A DNA stretch of 13,106 nucleotides from Prosthecobacter sp. (GTDB taxonomy: Bacteria > Verrucomicrobiota > Verrucomicrobiia > Verrucomicrobiales > Verrucomicrobiaceae). The position numbers and the translations under genes were made by a program. The notes beneath the pieces are model-generated. The model did not search any database and was not told where the DNA came from. It worked only from the letters and a program-made list of their open reading frames with translations. Positions 8,150 through 13,106 of the stretch are shown one piece after another. How positions within the stretch are numbered: the first letter of the stretch is position 1; each line of letters opens with the position of its first letter. The DNA lies in assembly GCA_025869455.1 (NCBI GenBank), contig JAOZVT010000349.1, positions 1-13,106 of the forward strand, in the 5' to 3' direction.

Positions 8150-8231
8150 CCATATATAAGCCAATATGGCATTACTGTTTTAGGGGGGTAAAAGTGGATA
8201 TCCTATTTAATGAGTTCATTACCAATGAGTT
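8150..8231 (+). promoter_or_regulatory. Upstream repeats, possible activator sites for the Hsp20 promoter
   Basis: Two kinds of repeat lie in the AT-rich DNA ahead of the Hsp20 genes. One is a perfect inverted repeat CCATAT-N8-ATATGG (8150-8155, 8164-8169). The other is a cluster of AATGA half-sites: AATGA-GT-TCATT at 8209-8220 plus a direct copy AATGAGTT at 8224-8231, 15 bp after the first AATGAGTT (8209-8216). They centre about 117 and 55-62 bp before the predicted start site. The first is within the usual range for enhancer-binding activators; the second is closer than typical. The repeats are visible; the function is inference. Confidence 0.35.
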
Positions 8232-8249
8232 GTGTCTCGAAAATATAGC

Positions 8250-8266
8250 TTGGCACGTTCAATGCA
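8250..8266 (+). promoter_or_regulatory. Sigma-54 (RpoN) type -24/-12 promoter candidate
   Basis: The sequence TTGGCACG-TTCA-ATGCA matches the sigma-54 consensus TGGCACG-N4-TTGCW with one mismatch (A for the first T of the -12 block). The GG at 8252-8253 and GC at 8264-8265 are exactly 10 bp apart, as required. The expected start site is near 8277, leaving an untranslated leader of about 49 nt before the first Hsp20 ATG. I find no better sigma-70 promoter in this gap. Confidence 0.6.
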
Positions 8267-8325
8267 CCTCTTAGAGGGCGTCTGACGACAACATTCAAAC
8301 AGAACTCCAAACTCAATCTAAAGCT

Positions 8326-8757
8326 ATGAAACTCACACGATTCACACCCTCCTTTGACCTCGGCCGCGTTGCCGACTTTGATCAGTGGCTGCGTCATCCT
8401 TTAACCGGATTCCCAGCAGTGGGGCAGCTCTTGGGTGAATTCCTCCCTGGGGCAGCCAGTGGCCGACTCGCCACAGATGTCTATGAGGACAAAGACAATT
8501 ACTACGCTCGCTTTGAACTGCCCGGCGTGAAGAAAGAAGACGTGAAGGTGGAGGTCCAGGACCGTCTGCTGACCGTCTCTGCCGAACGCCGCGAAAAAGA
8601 CGGTGAAAAAGAGCAGTCTTACAGTCTTAGCCGCTCCGTTTCGGTGCCGGAAAATGTCAAAGGCGACGCCATTGTGGCGAAGCTGGAAGACGGTATCCTC
8701 ACGGTCACGTTGCCGAAACTGGAAGAGCGCAAACCCAAGCTGATCGCAGTCAACTAA
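8326..8757 (+). CDS. Small heat-shock protein, Hsp20/alpha-crystallin family (first of two)
   Basis: A 143-aa holdase-type chaperone. The N-terminal arm (1-47) is hydrophobic and phenylalanine-rich, as expected for oligomer assembly and client binding. The alpha-crystallin domain (about 49-131) shows 'YYARFELPGVKKEDVKVEV' and the family signature L120-EDGILTVTLPK. The C-terminal tail ends with an I-x-V motif (I140-A-V142), the element that docks in a neighbouring subunit's domain. The ATG at 8326 is preceded by no clear Shine-Dalgarno sequence. It is the first gene of a two-gene Hsp20 unit, with a sigma-54-type promoter candidate about 60 bp upstream and a shared terminator after the second gene. 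Confidence 0.95.
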   Translation: MKLTRFTPSFDLGRVADFDQWLRHPLTGFPAVGQLLGEFLPGAASGRLATDVYEDKDNYYARFELPGVKKEDVKVEVQDRLLTVSAERREKDGEKEQSYSLSRSVSVPENVKGDAIVAKLEDGILTVTLPKLEERKPKLIAVN

Positions 8758-8828
8758 CCTCCAATTCACACGAGTGTGGGTGCCCGCCACCCCGCTCCTT
8801 TCTTAAATCCTCTCCTCTTTTTATCACT

Positions 8829-9212
8829 ATGAATGCAACTTGCTGCTCTCCTTCTACCCAAGCCACTCCTAGCGTTGGCGTCACTGAAACCCTGCAAAAA
8901 CCGCTCTACACGGTCACAGGAAATACGGAAGCCTTTGAGGTCCGTGTCGAATTGCCAGGCGTCACGAAGGGCAATGTCAAAATTGACCTCGAGGATAAGA
9001 TCCTCTCCATCCGTGGCGAACGACAGACTTCCACACCTGAAGGCTGGAAGGCGCTTCATCGCGAACTTTCCACCGTGGGTTATCAACTCCGTCTGCGAGT
9101 GAACACCCCCGTGGATGAAGACAAACTGACGGCCAACCTCGAAGATGGTGTGCTAACGCTCAAGCTTCCTGTGAAGGAAGCCGCGAAACCCCGCCAGATC
9201 CAAGTCCAGTAA
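8829..9212 (+). CDS. Small heat-shock protein, Hsp20/alpha-crystallin family (second of two)
   Basis: A 127-aa paralogue of the preceding gene, clearly diverged from it. The alpha-crystallin domain (about 27-115) includes 'FEVRVELPGVTKGNVKIDLEDKILSI' and L104-EDGVLTLKLPV, and the tail holds I124-Q-V126. The N-terminal arm is only about 25 residues, polar, and starts with M-N-A-T-C-C; the vicinal cysteines (C5, C6) are unusual in this family and could be redox- or metal-sensitive, which is speculation. The 71-bp gap from the first gene contains a weak 5-bp hairpin (8778-8782 with 8788-8792) and a pyrimidine-rich stretch, with no ribosome site. The pair probably forms hetero-oligomers or divides client binding, as IbpA and IbpB do in enterobacteria; this is by analogy only. 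Confidence 0.94.
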   Translation: MNATCCSPSTQATPSVGVTETLQKPLYTVTGNTEAFEVRVELPGVTKGNVKIDLEDKILSIRGERQTSTPEGWKALHRELSTVGYQLRLRVNTPVDEDKLTANLEDGVLTLKLPVKEAAKPRQIQVQ

Positions 9213-9242
9213 GGCTCGATCGGCTTAAAAACCCCAACCCCC

Positions 9243-9276
9243 AAGCGCAGCATCGGCAACGGTGCTGCGCTTTTTT
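9243..9276 (+). terminator. Strong intrinsic terminator of the Hsp20 unit
   Basis: A perfect 10-bp stem (9243-9252 with 9263-9272) with a 10-nt loop leads into a run of six T residues (9271-9276). It closes the two-gene Hsp20 transcript. The T run overlaps the stop codon (9275-9277, complement) of the opposing PLP-enzyme gene, so the two transcription units abut. Confidence 0.93.
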
Positions 9277-10765
9277 AGGCTTTGAGGGCTTCGTCAAATC
9301 GGGCGATCAAATCCTCGATGTCTTCCAATCCAGCAGATACGCGGATGAGGTAACGCGGCACGCCGCAGCTCTCTGCCCAGTCCAGCTCTTCATAGTGGGC
9401 AAGCAAGGTGTAGGGACAGACGAGGGTGAAGTTAGTGCCTAAGCTGGGTCCTTTGCAGACGCGGAGGGCATCGTAAAAGCGGGCACTGGTTGTTGCCGCA
9501 TCCTTCAGGAGGAAGGAAAAGAGGCAGCCGTAACCACCCTCTTTCCGCCGCACATATTCGTAGCCTGGACCCCCCTGATATTTGGCATGCCACACACGCT
9601 CGACTTGAGGATGCGCGCTCAGATGGTCAGCCAGAGCCAAGGCATTGCGGCTCATGGTTTCGGCGCGTTGGACAAAGTCATGCGAGTTTTCTTCCAACGT
9701 CATAGCATCCTCACACCACAGTTGGTGGTCCGCGTGGGCTTTGAGGAAAGCTGAAAACGCTGCGTGATGGGGGGATGAGCGATTCAGGATGACACTGCCG
9801 GCCAGGATGTCTCCAGCACCAGAAAAACTCTTGGTTAGGCTGCTCGTCACTACATCCGCCACGCGACAGGCATCCGCATGGACGACGGTGGAGATGGTGT
9901 CATCAATGATGATGGGCACCCCCGGTTGCGTTTCCTCGCGGATGGCCAGCAATCGTTCCAGATCCACGCAGCGGAGCATGGGATTGCTGGGGGCTTCGCA
10001 GAAAATCCCGGAGATCTTTTCCTGCTTCAGCAGGGTGCTCAGCTCATCATACTCACTGTCCTGGATCATCGGTAGGAAGTGGGCACCTTGACCAAAGGTC
10101 TGCTGAAGTTTCAGAACATCCACATAGGGAAAGTCCAGTTGTACCGTTTTGCGTTCAGGGAAAAGCGTGGTCAGCATGCGATGCACGGCAAAATTAGCGG
10201 CCATGCCAGAGGGAAAAAGGAAGACATCTTCAGGCTGTTGCCCCGCTAGATCCGCTAAGCATTGGTGGATGGCGGCACTGGCAGCTTGGCCTTCAGCCTC
10301 GGTGACCCCGCTGCTGGTCTGGCCTAACACGTGGCAGGCCTGTCGTGTACTCACCACCTCACCGCAGAAGCGCCAGAAGCGGCGGGCTTTGACATAGGCT
10401 TCAGCAGGAAAGACGGCCACACCTAGATTTTGGGCACTCCATTCTTGGGCTCTGCCAGAGAAGCTGTCTCGGGCGATGAATTCCAGGCAGCGTTGCGCAT
10501 GGATCAGACGTGGGAAAACGATGCAGCGTTCGCCTTCCTGGGCGATTTCTGCTTCCGCTTTTTCAAACAAGGTGCTGATGGCCGGTGGGCAGCAAAAGCG
10601 TGGGTAACCTGAGCGGAATTTCGAGATGATCTCCTGGTCACCCTCTTCATAACCCACCACATGAGACCACAGCGGCAATGAAACACTGACGCCGAATTCA
10701 TTGTCAGGCAAAGGAGACCCCAGGGAATCGGCTTCCCAGAGAGGATGGCGCAAAAGGTCAGTCAT
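9275..10765 (-). CDS. Cystathionine gamma-synthase-like PLP enzyme, fungal-type architecture
   Basis: The product is 496 aa from the ATG at 10765; an in-frame ATG at 10816 would add 17 residues that look non-coding. It belongs to the Cys/Met metabolism PLP-dependent family (fold type I), which makes or breaks cystathionine or related thioethers. Motifs: F184-PSGMAA, E257-APSNPML, a D-D-T after I-I-I near 287-291 (pyridine nitrogen contact), S308-SLTKSFSGAGD with K312 as the likely Schiff-base lysine, S441-LGTNFTL and the C-terminal L473-IRVSAGLED. It is about 110 residues longer than ordinary bacterial MetB (about 386 aa). The extra N-terminus ('VSVSLPLWSHVVGYEEGD', 'SGYPRF', 'FWRFCGEVVSTRQA') resembles, from memory, fungal cystathionine gamma-synthases such as yeast Str2-like proteins. 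The usual Y-x-R-x-x-N-P-T tetramer loop is not recognisable. Substrate and reaction direction are not fixed by the sequence. Confidence 0.82.
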   Translation of the reverse strand: MTDLLRHPLWEADSLGSPLPDNEFGVSVSLPLWSHVVGYEEGDQEIISKFRSGYPRFCCPPAISTLFEKAEAEIAQEGERCIVFPRLIHAQRCLEFIARDSFSGRAQEWSAQNLGVAVFPAEAYVKARRFWRFCGEVVSTRQACHVLGQTSSGVTEAEGQAASAAIHQCLADLAGQQPEDVFLFPSGMAANFAVHRMLTTLFPERKTVQLDFPYVDVLKLQQTFGQGAHFLPMIQDSEYDELSTLLKQEKISGIFCEAPSNPMLRCVDLERLLAIREETQPGVPIIIDDTISTVVHADACRVADVVTSSLTKSFSGAGDILAGSVILNRSSPHHAAFSAFLKAHADHQLWCEDAMTLEENSHDFVQRAETMSRNALALADHLSAHPQVERVWHAKYQGGPGYEYVRRKEGGYGCLFSFLLKDAATTSARFYDALRVCKGPSLGTNFTLVCPYTLLAHYEELDWAESCGVPRYLIRVSAGLEDIEDLIARFDEALKA

Positions 10766-10855
10766 GGATGGAGGGGAGAGCAGACATACTCCGCCCAGCC
10801 CCAGCCTCAACTGCAATCCAGCAGGAGAGTGAGATCCTGGGTGGAATCGCCCACA

Positions 10856-10891
10856 TTGACAACGAAGCGTCTTCGAGGGATAATAAAAGCC
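10856..10891 (+). promoter_or_regulatory. Near-consensus sigma-70 promoter with palindrome in the spacer
   Basis: TTGACA (10856-10861, perfect -35) and GATAAT (10879-10884, one mismatch) are separated by exactly 17 bp. The spacer contains a perfect inverted repeat CGAAG-CGT-CTTCG (10863-10875), the classic position for a repressor operator. The predicted start site is about 10891, one base before the ATG of the next gene, so the mRNA would be essentially leaderless. The GAGGGA at 10875-10880 resembles a ribosome site but overlaps the -10 box and would not be transcribed from here. Confidence 0.7.
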
Positions 10892-11116
10892 ATGGAAGCA
10901 GTCATTTCGGCACCGAAGTCTTGGGTCGCATCTGTTGGGCGCCTTTCGCTCCCAAAGAAGACGGCCAAGCGCTTGCAGACGTTGATGGATCGCAACAATG
11001 ATGGCGAACTGACGGCTTTGGAAAAGCGAGAGCTCGCAGCGCTAGTAGAATGGAGTGAGAATGTCTCATTGATCCGTGCTCAAGCGCTACAATTACTTGG
11101 TCGGCAGCCTGCATGA
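10892..11116 (+). CDS. 74-aa conserved-looking protein paired with an HNH nuclease
   Basis: A small soluble protein without signal peptide or membrane segment. Residues 20-71 carry the recognisable part, 'LPKKTAKRLQTLMDRNNDGELT' followed by 'ALEKRELAALVEWSEN' and 'VSLIRAQALQLLGR', predicted as helices broken by the D-R-N-N-D-G loop. D33-x-N35-x-D37-G-x-L-T41-x-x-E44 reads like a calcium-binding EF-hand loop except that a charged K45 follows E44. From memory, similar short proteins often sit directly ahead of HNH nuclease genes in cyanobacteria and other phyla; their function is unknown to me. The start at 10892 fits the promoter; the frame is open further upstream to 10745, but that part lies across the promoter. 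The stop overlaps the next start (ATGA at 11113-11116), so translation is probably coupled. Possible partner, regulator or inhibitor of the nuclease: inference only. Confidence 0.75.
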   Translation: MEAVISAPKSWVASVGRLSLPKKTAKRLQTLMDRNNDGELTALEKRELAALVEWSENVSLIRAQALQLLGRQPA

Positions 11117-11523
11117 GTGTGCCCACATCACTGGCAGTCAAGGTGCGTCAGAGGGCGAAATATCGCTGTGAGTTCTGCCAGATGAGCCAGTCTTTACAGG
11201 GTGCATCTTTCCACATTGAACACATCTTGCCGAAGGTTCATGGGGGAAAAACGATACTTGGGAATCTGGCGCTTGCCTGTCCAGGGTGCAATCTTCATAA
11301 ATCAGATCGCATCTCTGCAAAAGATACTAGCAATGGAGAAATAGTGCCCTTGTTTCATCCGCGAAAAGATGTGTGGGCGGATCACTTTAAGTGGTTTGGG
11401 GTGAGATTGGAGGGAAGGTCAGCGAAGGGACGAGCCACTCTGACTTTGCTCAGGCTGAATCATCCTCGCCGACTTCTCATCCGCAAGGCTGAACAACGTT
11501 TTGGACTCTTCCCTCCTGACTGA
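11113..11523 (+). CDS. HNH endonuclease-family protein
   Basis: A 136-aa stand-alone HNH protein. It has a zinc-binding pair C19-x-x-C22 and a second pair C56-P-G-C59, which bracket the nuclease core H34-I-E36-H37, N51 and N60. This is the usual treble-clef beta-beta-alpha-metal fold, with H37 as the probable general base. The C-terminal part has 'LFHPRKDVWADHFKW' (80-94), 'GRATLTLLRLN' and a basic 'RRLLIRKAEQR', a tail that recurs in this small HNH subfamily. There is no methylase, specificity subunit or phage gene nearby, so a restriction system or homing intron is not supported. DNA is the expected substrate, but specificity is unknown. It overlaps the 74-aa gene by 4 bp and converges with trpD across 58 bp that contain only an imperfect hairpin without a T run. 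Confidence 0.88.
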   Translation: MSVPTSLAVKVRQRAKYRCEFCQMSQSLQGASFHIEHILPKVHGGKTILGNLALACPGCNLHKSDRISAKDTSNGEIVPLFHPRKDVWADHFKWFGVRLEGRSAKGRATLTLLRLNHPRRLLIRKAEQRFGLFPPD

Positions 11524-11581
11524 CTTTTCTGCCTCGTTGATGGAATTTCTAAGGGGCTGTGAAAGGAACTAGCCACCCCAC

Positions 11582-12652
11582 TCAGCACCAGTCCCGCATG
11601 GCGCGCATCTTCACGTGGGCGGCACCACGGTCGAGCAGGGATTCGGCGAGTTCTTTGCCTTCGGCGAGGTCGGCGGCTTTACCAGTGATGACGAAGCCAG
11701 CAGCGGCATTCAGGACAGCGATGTCGCGTTTGGGACCTTTGAGGGTGTGATCGAGGATGCCTTCGATGATCGCGGCATTTTCACGGGCATCTCCGCCGAC
11801 TAGGTCTTCCAGATCGGCTTTGCCAAACCCGAGGTTGGAGGGGTCGATCTCTAAGTCGGTCAGACTGCCATCGCGGACATGACAGACGTGGTTTTTGCCG
11901 AGAGTGGACATCTCATCCATGCCGCCTTTTTTCGTGGTGCCATGGACGACCCAGGCGGCTTTGCGCCCAAGAGTCTGGAGGATCTCACCAAAGGAGCGTG
12001 TCAGGGCGGGGTCAAAAACGCCCAGGAGCTGGTAGTCGGGCCGGGCTGGGTTGAGCAAAGGGCCGAGGAGGTTGAAGATGGAACGCTGCCCTTCCGTGGC
12101 CAGGATTTTCCGCGCTTCTCCCACGGCCTTGAAGGCAGGATGGTAGAGCGGGGCAAAAAAGAAACCTAGGCCGATGGTTTCCATGCCACGGGCCACACGG
12201 TCCACTGGCAGATCAATGCGGATGCCCAGGGCCTCCAGCACATCGGCTCCACCGGCTTTGCTGGTCACGCCGCGGTTGCCGTGTTTCGTCACGCACACGT
12301 CGCCTGCGGCCAGGATGAACATGGCGGTGGTGGAGACATTGAAGAGATGCAGCTTGTCACCGCCCGTGCCCACCACGTCCAGCATGGGACCCGGCAGTTT
12401 GTTACGGTCTAGGCCGGGGTCCACGGCCAGACGTAGAAATTCCTGTACAAAGCTGGCGATTTCCGCTGGGGTTTCACCCTTTTTGGCCATTGTGCGCAGA
12501 AAGTTGGCCTTGGCTTCAGCAGATTCATGCTCGTCCACCAGAAAGGCGGCGGCTTCACGCACTTGCGCTTCGGACAGGCTTTTGCCTTCAGAGAGGGGGG
12601 TCATGATGGTCTGCATGAGGTCAATGCTGACAGAGATGATGCGTTTTGGCAA
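11582..12652 (-). CDS. trpD: Anthranilate phosphoribosyltransferase TrpD
   Basis: A 356-aa cytoplasmic enzyme of tryptophan synthesis that joins anthranilate and PRPP to give N-(5-phosphoribosyl)-anthranilate. Motifs of the nucleoside phosphorylase/PRTase class III fold are all present: G95-TGGD (PRPP-binding glycine loop), N105-VSTTA, K123-HGNRGVTSKAGGADVLEALG, R190-SIFNLLGPLLNPA and M245-DE (magnesium-binding acidic pair). The N-terminal helical domain carries the usual 'LSEGKSLSEAQ' start. The residues from M13 (ATG at 12616) resemble the normal N-terminus better than the first 12 residues, so the true start may be 12616, giving 344 aa; no ribosome site settles it. It stands alone, away from other trp genes, and is divergent from the Hsp70 gene. 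Confidence 0.95.
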   Translation of the reverse strand: MPKRIISVSIDLMQTIMTPLSEGKSLSEAQVREAAAFLVDEHESAEAKANFLRTMAKKGETPAEIASFVQEFLRLAVDPGLDRNKLPGPMLDVVGTGGDKLHLFNVSTTAMFILAAGDVCVTKHGNRGVTSKAGGADVLEALGIRIDLPVDRVARGMETIGLGFFFAPLYHPAFKAVGEARKILATEGQRSIFNLLGPLLNPARPDYQLLGVFDPALTRSFGEILQTLGRKAAWVVHGTTKKGGMDEMSTLGKNHVCHVRDGSLTDLEIDPSNLGFGKADLEDLVGGDARENAAIIEGILDHTLKGPKRDIAVLNAAAGFVITGKAADLAEGKELAESLLDRGAAHVKMRAMRDWC

Positions 12653-12673
12653 TGCTGGTGACGCAACGATTCC

Positions 12674-12703
12674 TTGTCATTTCCCTAAAGGCGTGGCTAT
12701 GAG
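12674..12703 (+). promoter_or_regulatory. Weak sigma-70-like promoter candidate for the Hsp70 gene
   Basis: TTGTCA (12674-12679) and TATGAG (12698-12703) are 18 bp apart. The match is moderate (5/6 and 4/6). If used, transcription would begin near 12710, only a few bases before the ATG and downstream of the G-rich ribosome site, so either this promoter or that site is probably not the functional one. Confidence 0.25.
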
Positions 12704-12733
12704 GGGGAAAGACATGCCTGATTTTTCCCCCAT
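12701..12733 (+). promoter_or_regulatory. Hairpin burying the Shine-Dalgarno site and start codon of the Hsp70 gene
   Basis: The ribosome site GAGGGGG (12701-12707) stands 6 nt before the ATG at 12714, the best Shine-Dalgarno match in the window. GGGGGAAA (12703-12710) is perfectly complementary to TTTCCCCC (12724-12731), and G12711-U12723 and A12712-U12722 can extend the stem to 10 bp with a 9-nt loop holding the start codon. A second, upstream arm TTTCCC (12680-12685) could pair with the same G-rich block. The layout resembles an RNA thermometer or translational switch, if the transcript begins upstream. Confidence 0.4.
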
Positions 12734-13106
12734 CCTTGGCATTGACCTCGGCACCACCAATTCCCTCGTCGGAGTGGTGGACAGTGGTTTTCCCATCTTG
12801 CTAGCTGATGAAGATGGTCAGCGGCTGACACCTTCTGCCGTGAACTACAGTGACGATGGCAGTCTCCTGATCGGCGCGGCAGCTTTGCGCAAACGCGCCC
12901 TGGAACCTCGGCGTACAGTCACCAGCGTGAAGCGCCTGATCGGGCGTCGCCCAGGGGAAGGGGGCTGGCAGCCGCCTTATGATCTGCGCCAGCTCGGCAA
13001 GTCCCCCGTGGAGGTTTCGGCGGATATTTTGAAACGGCTGAAAGCCATCGCCGAGCGTGCTTTGGAACAACCCGTCTCCCGGGCCGTGATCACCGTCCCG
13101 GCCTAC
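12714..13106 (+). CDS. Hsp70-family chaperone (DnaK/HscA-like), N-terminal part
   Basis: The first 131 codons of an Hsp70 protein; the gene runs off the window. The start at 12714 is chosen because GAGGGGG lies 6 nt upstream; an in-frame ATG at 12699 is less likely. The nucleotide-binding domain begins with 'ILGIDLGTTNSLVGVVDSG' (phosphate loop 1), followed by 'RLTPSAVNY', 'SVKRLIGR' containing the lysine equivalent to DnaK K70, 'VSADILKRLKAIAERAL' and 'AVITVPAY'. Compared by eye with DnaK, the segment after 'KRLIGRR' is roughly 20 residues shorter; wording such as 'GIDLGTTNSLV' and 'SADIL' recalls HscA or other non-canonical Hsp70s. No J-protein, GrpE or Fe-S assembly gene is in view, so the partner set is unknown. 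It diverges from trpD with a 61-bp gap. Confidence 0.93.
   Translation, partial: MPDFSPILGIDLGTTNSLVGVVDSGFPILLADEDGQRLTPSAVNYSDDGSLLIGAAALRKRALEPRRTVTSVKRLIGRRPGEGGWQPPYDLRQLGKSPVEVSADILKRLKAIAERALEQPVSRAVITVPAY

Noticed and set aside
10745..10891. Upstream extension of the small protein's frame
   Set aside because: It runs across the start of the opposing PLP-enzyme gene and the TTGACA/GATAAT promoter, and its composition is not protein-like.
11113..11523. HNH gene as a restriction enzyme or homing endonuclease
   Set aside because: No methylase, specificity subunit, intron or phage gene is nearby, and the gene is paired with a small protein instead.
11551..11580. Hairpin between the HNH gene and trpD
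   Set aside because: The stem is interrupted by a bulge and no T run follows on either strand, so I did not call a terminator.
1..13106. CRISPR array, insertion sequence, tRNA, rRNA or prophage
   Set aside because: No regularly spaced repeats, transposase or integrase motifs, or tRNA/rRNA-like sequence were found on either strand by eye.

Overview
The window looks like ordinary chromosomal DNA from a Gram-negative-type bacterium, most likely of the Planctomycetes-Verrucomicrobia-Chlamydiae group, with Verrucomicrobia (Prosthecobacter/Verrucomicrobium-like) as my best guess. The clues are a secreted PQQ-type beta-propeller whose mature protein starts with the D-W-P-Q-F-L-G-P signature common in that group, the near absence of Shine-Dalgarno sites ahead of clear genes, and the mix of gene families. 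The taxonomic call is inference. No tRNA, rRNA, CRISPR array, transposase or integrase is visible. Both ends cut genes.

Layout, left to right. The 3' end of an L,D-transpeptidase gene (1-330, +) converges on an FHA-class III nucleotide cyclase gene (368-1288, -). A 307-bp divergent gap follows. Next is a plus-strand run: a secreted PQQ-like beta-propeller protein (1596-2828), rsmE (2882-3628) and folC (3658-4875). folC converges on a RecD2-type helicase gene (4879-7053, -) with only 3 bp between the stops. A TerC-family membrane protein (about 7285-8040, +) has a strong intrinsic terminator. An AT-rich regulatory region with a good sigma-54 promoter candidate leads into two tandem Hsp20 genes (8326-8757, 8829-9212), closed by a second strong terminator. 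A fungal-type cystathionine gamma-synthase-like gene (9275-10765, -) is divergent from a two-gene module of a 74-aa protein and an HNH nuclease (10892-11523, +, ATGA overlap). trpD (11582-12652, -) and the start of an Hsp70-family gene (12714 onward, +) complete the window.

The genes cover housekeeping (rRNA methylation, folate, tryptophan and sulfur amino acid metabolism, DNA repair, cell-wall crosslinking), signalling (FHA-cyclase) and protein quality control (two Hsp20s, one Hsp70). No large multi-gene defence or biosynthetic island is evident.

The best candidates for something little described are: (1) the small protein-HNH module, with a near-consensus sigma-70 promoter placed so that the mRNA should be leaderless and a perfect palindrome filling the spacer between the -35 and -10 boxes; (2) the sigma-54-type promoter with upstream repeats before the Hsp20 pair; (3) a strong hairpin that would bury the ribosome binding site and start codon of the Hsp70 gene; and (4) the fungal-like cystathionine gamma-synthase.
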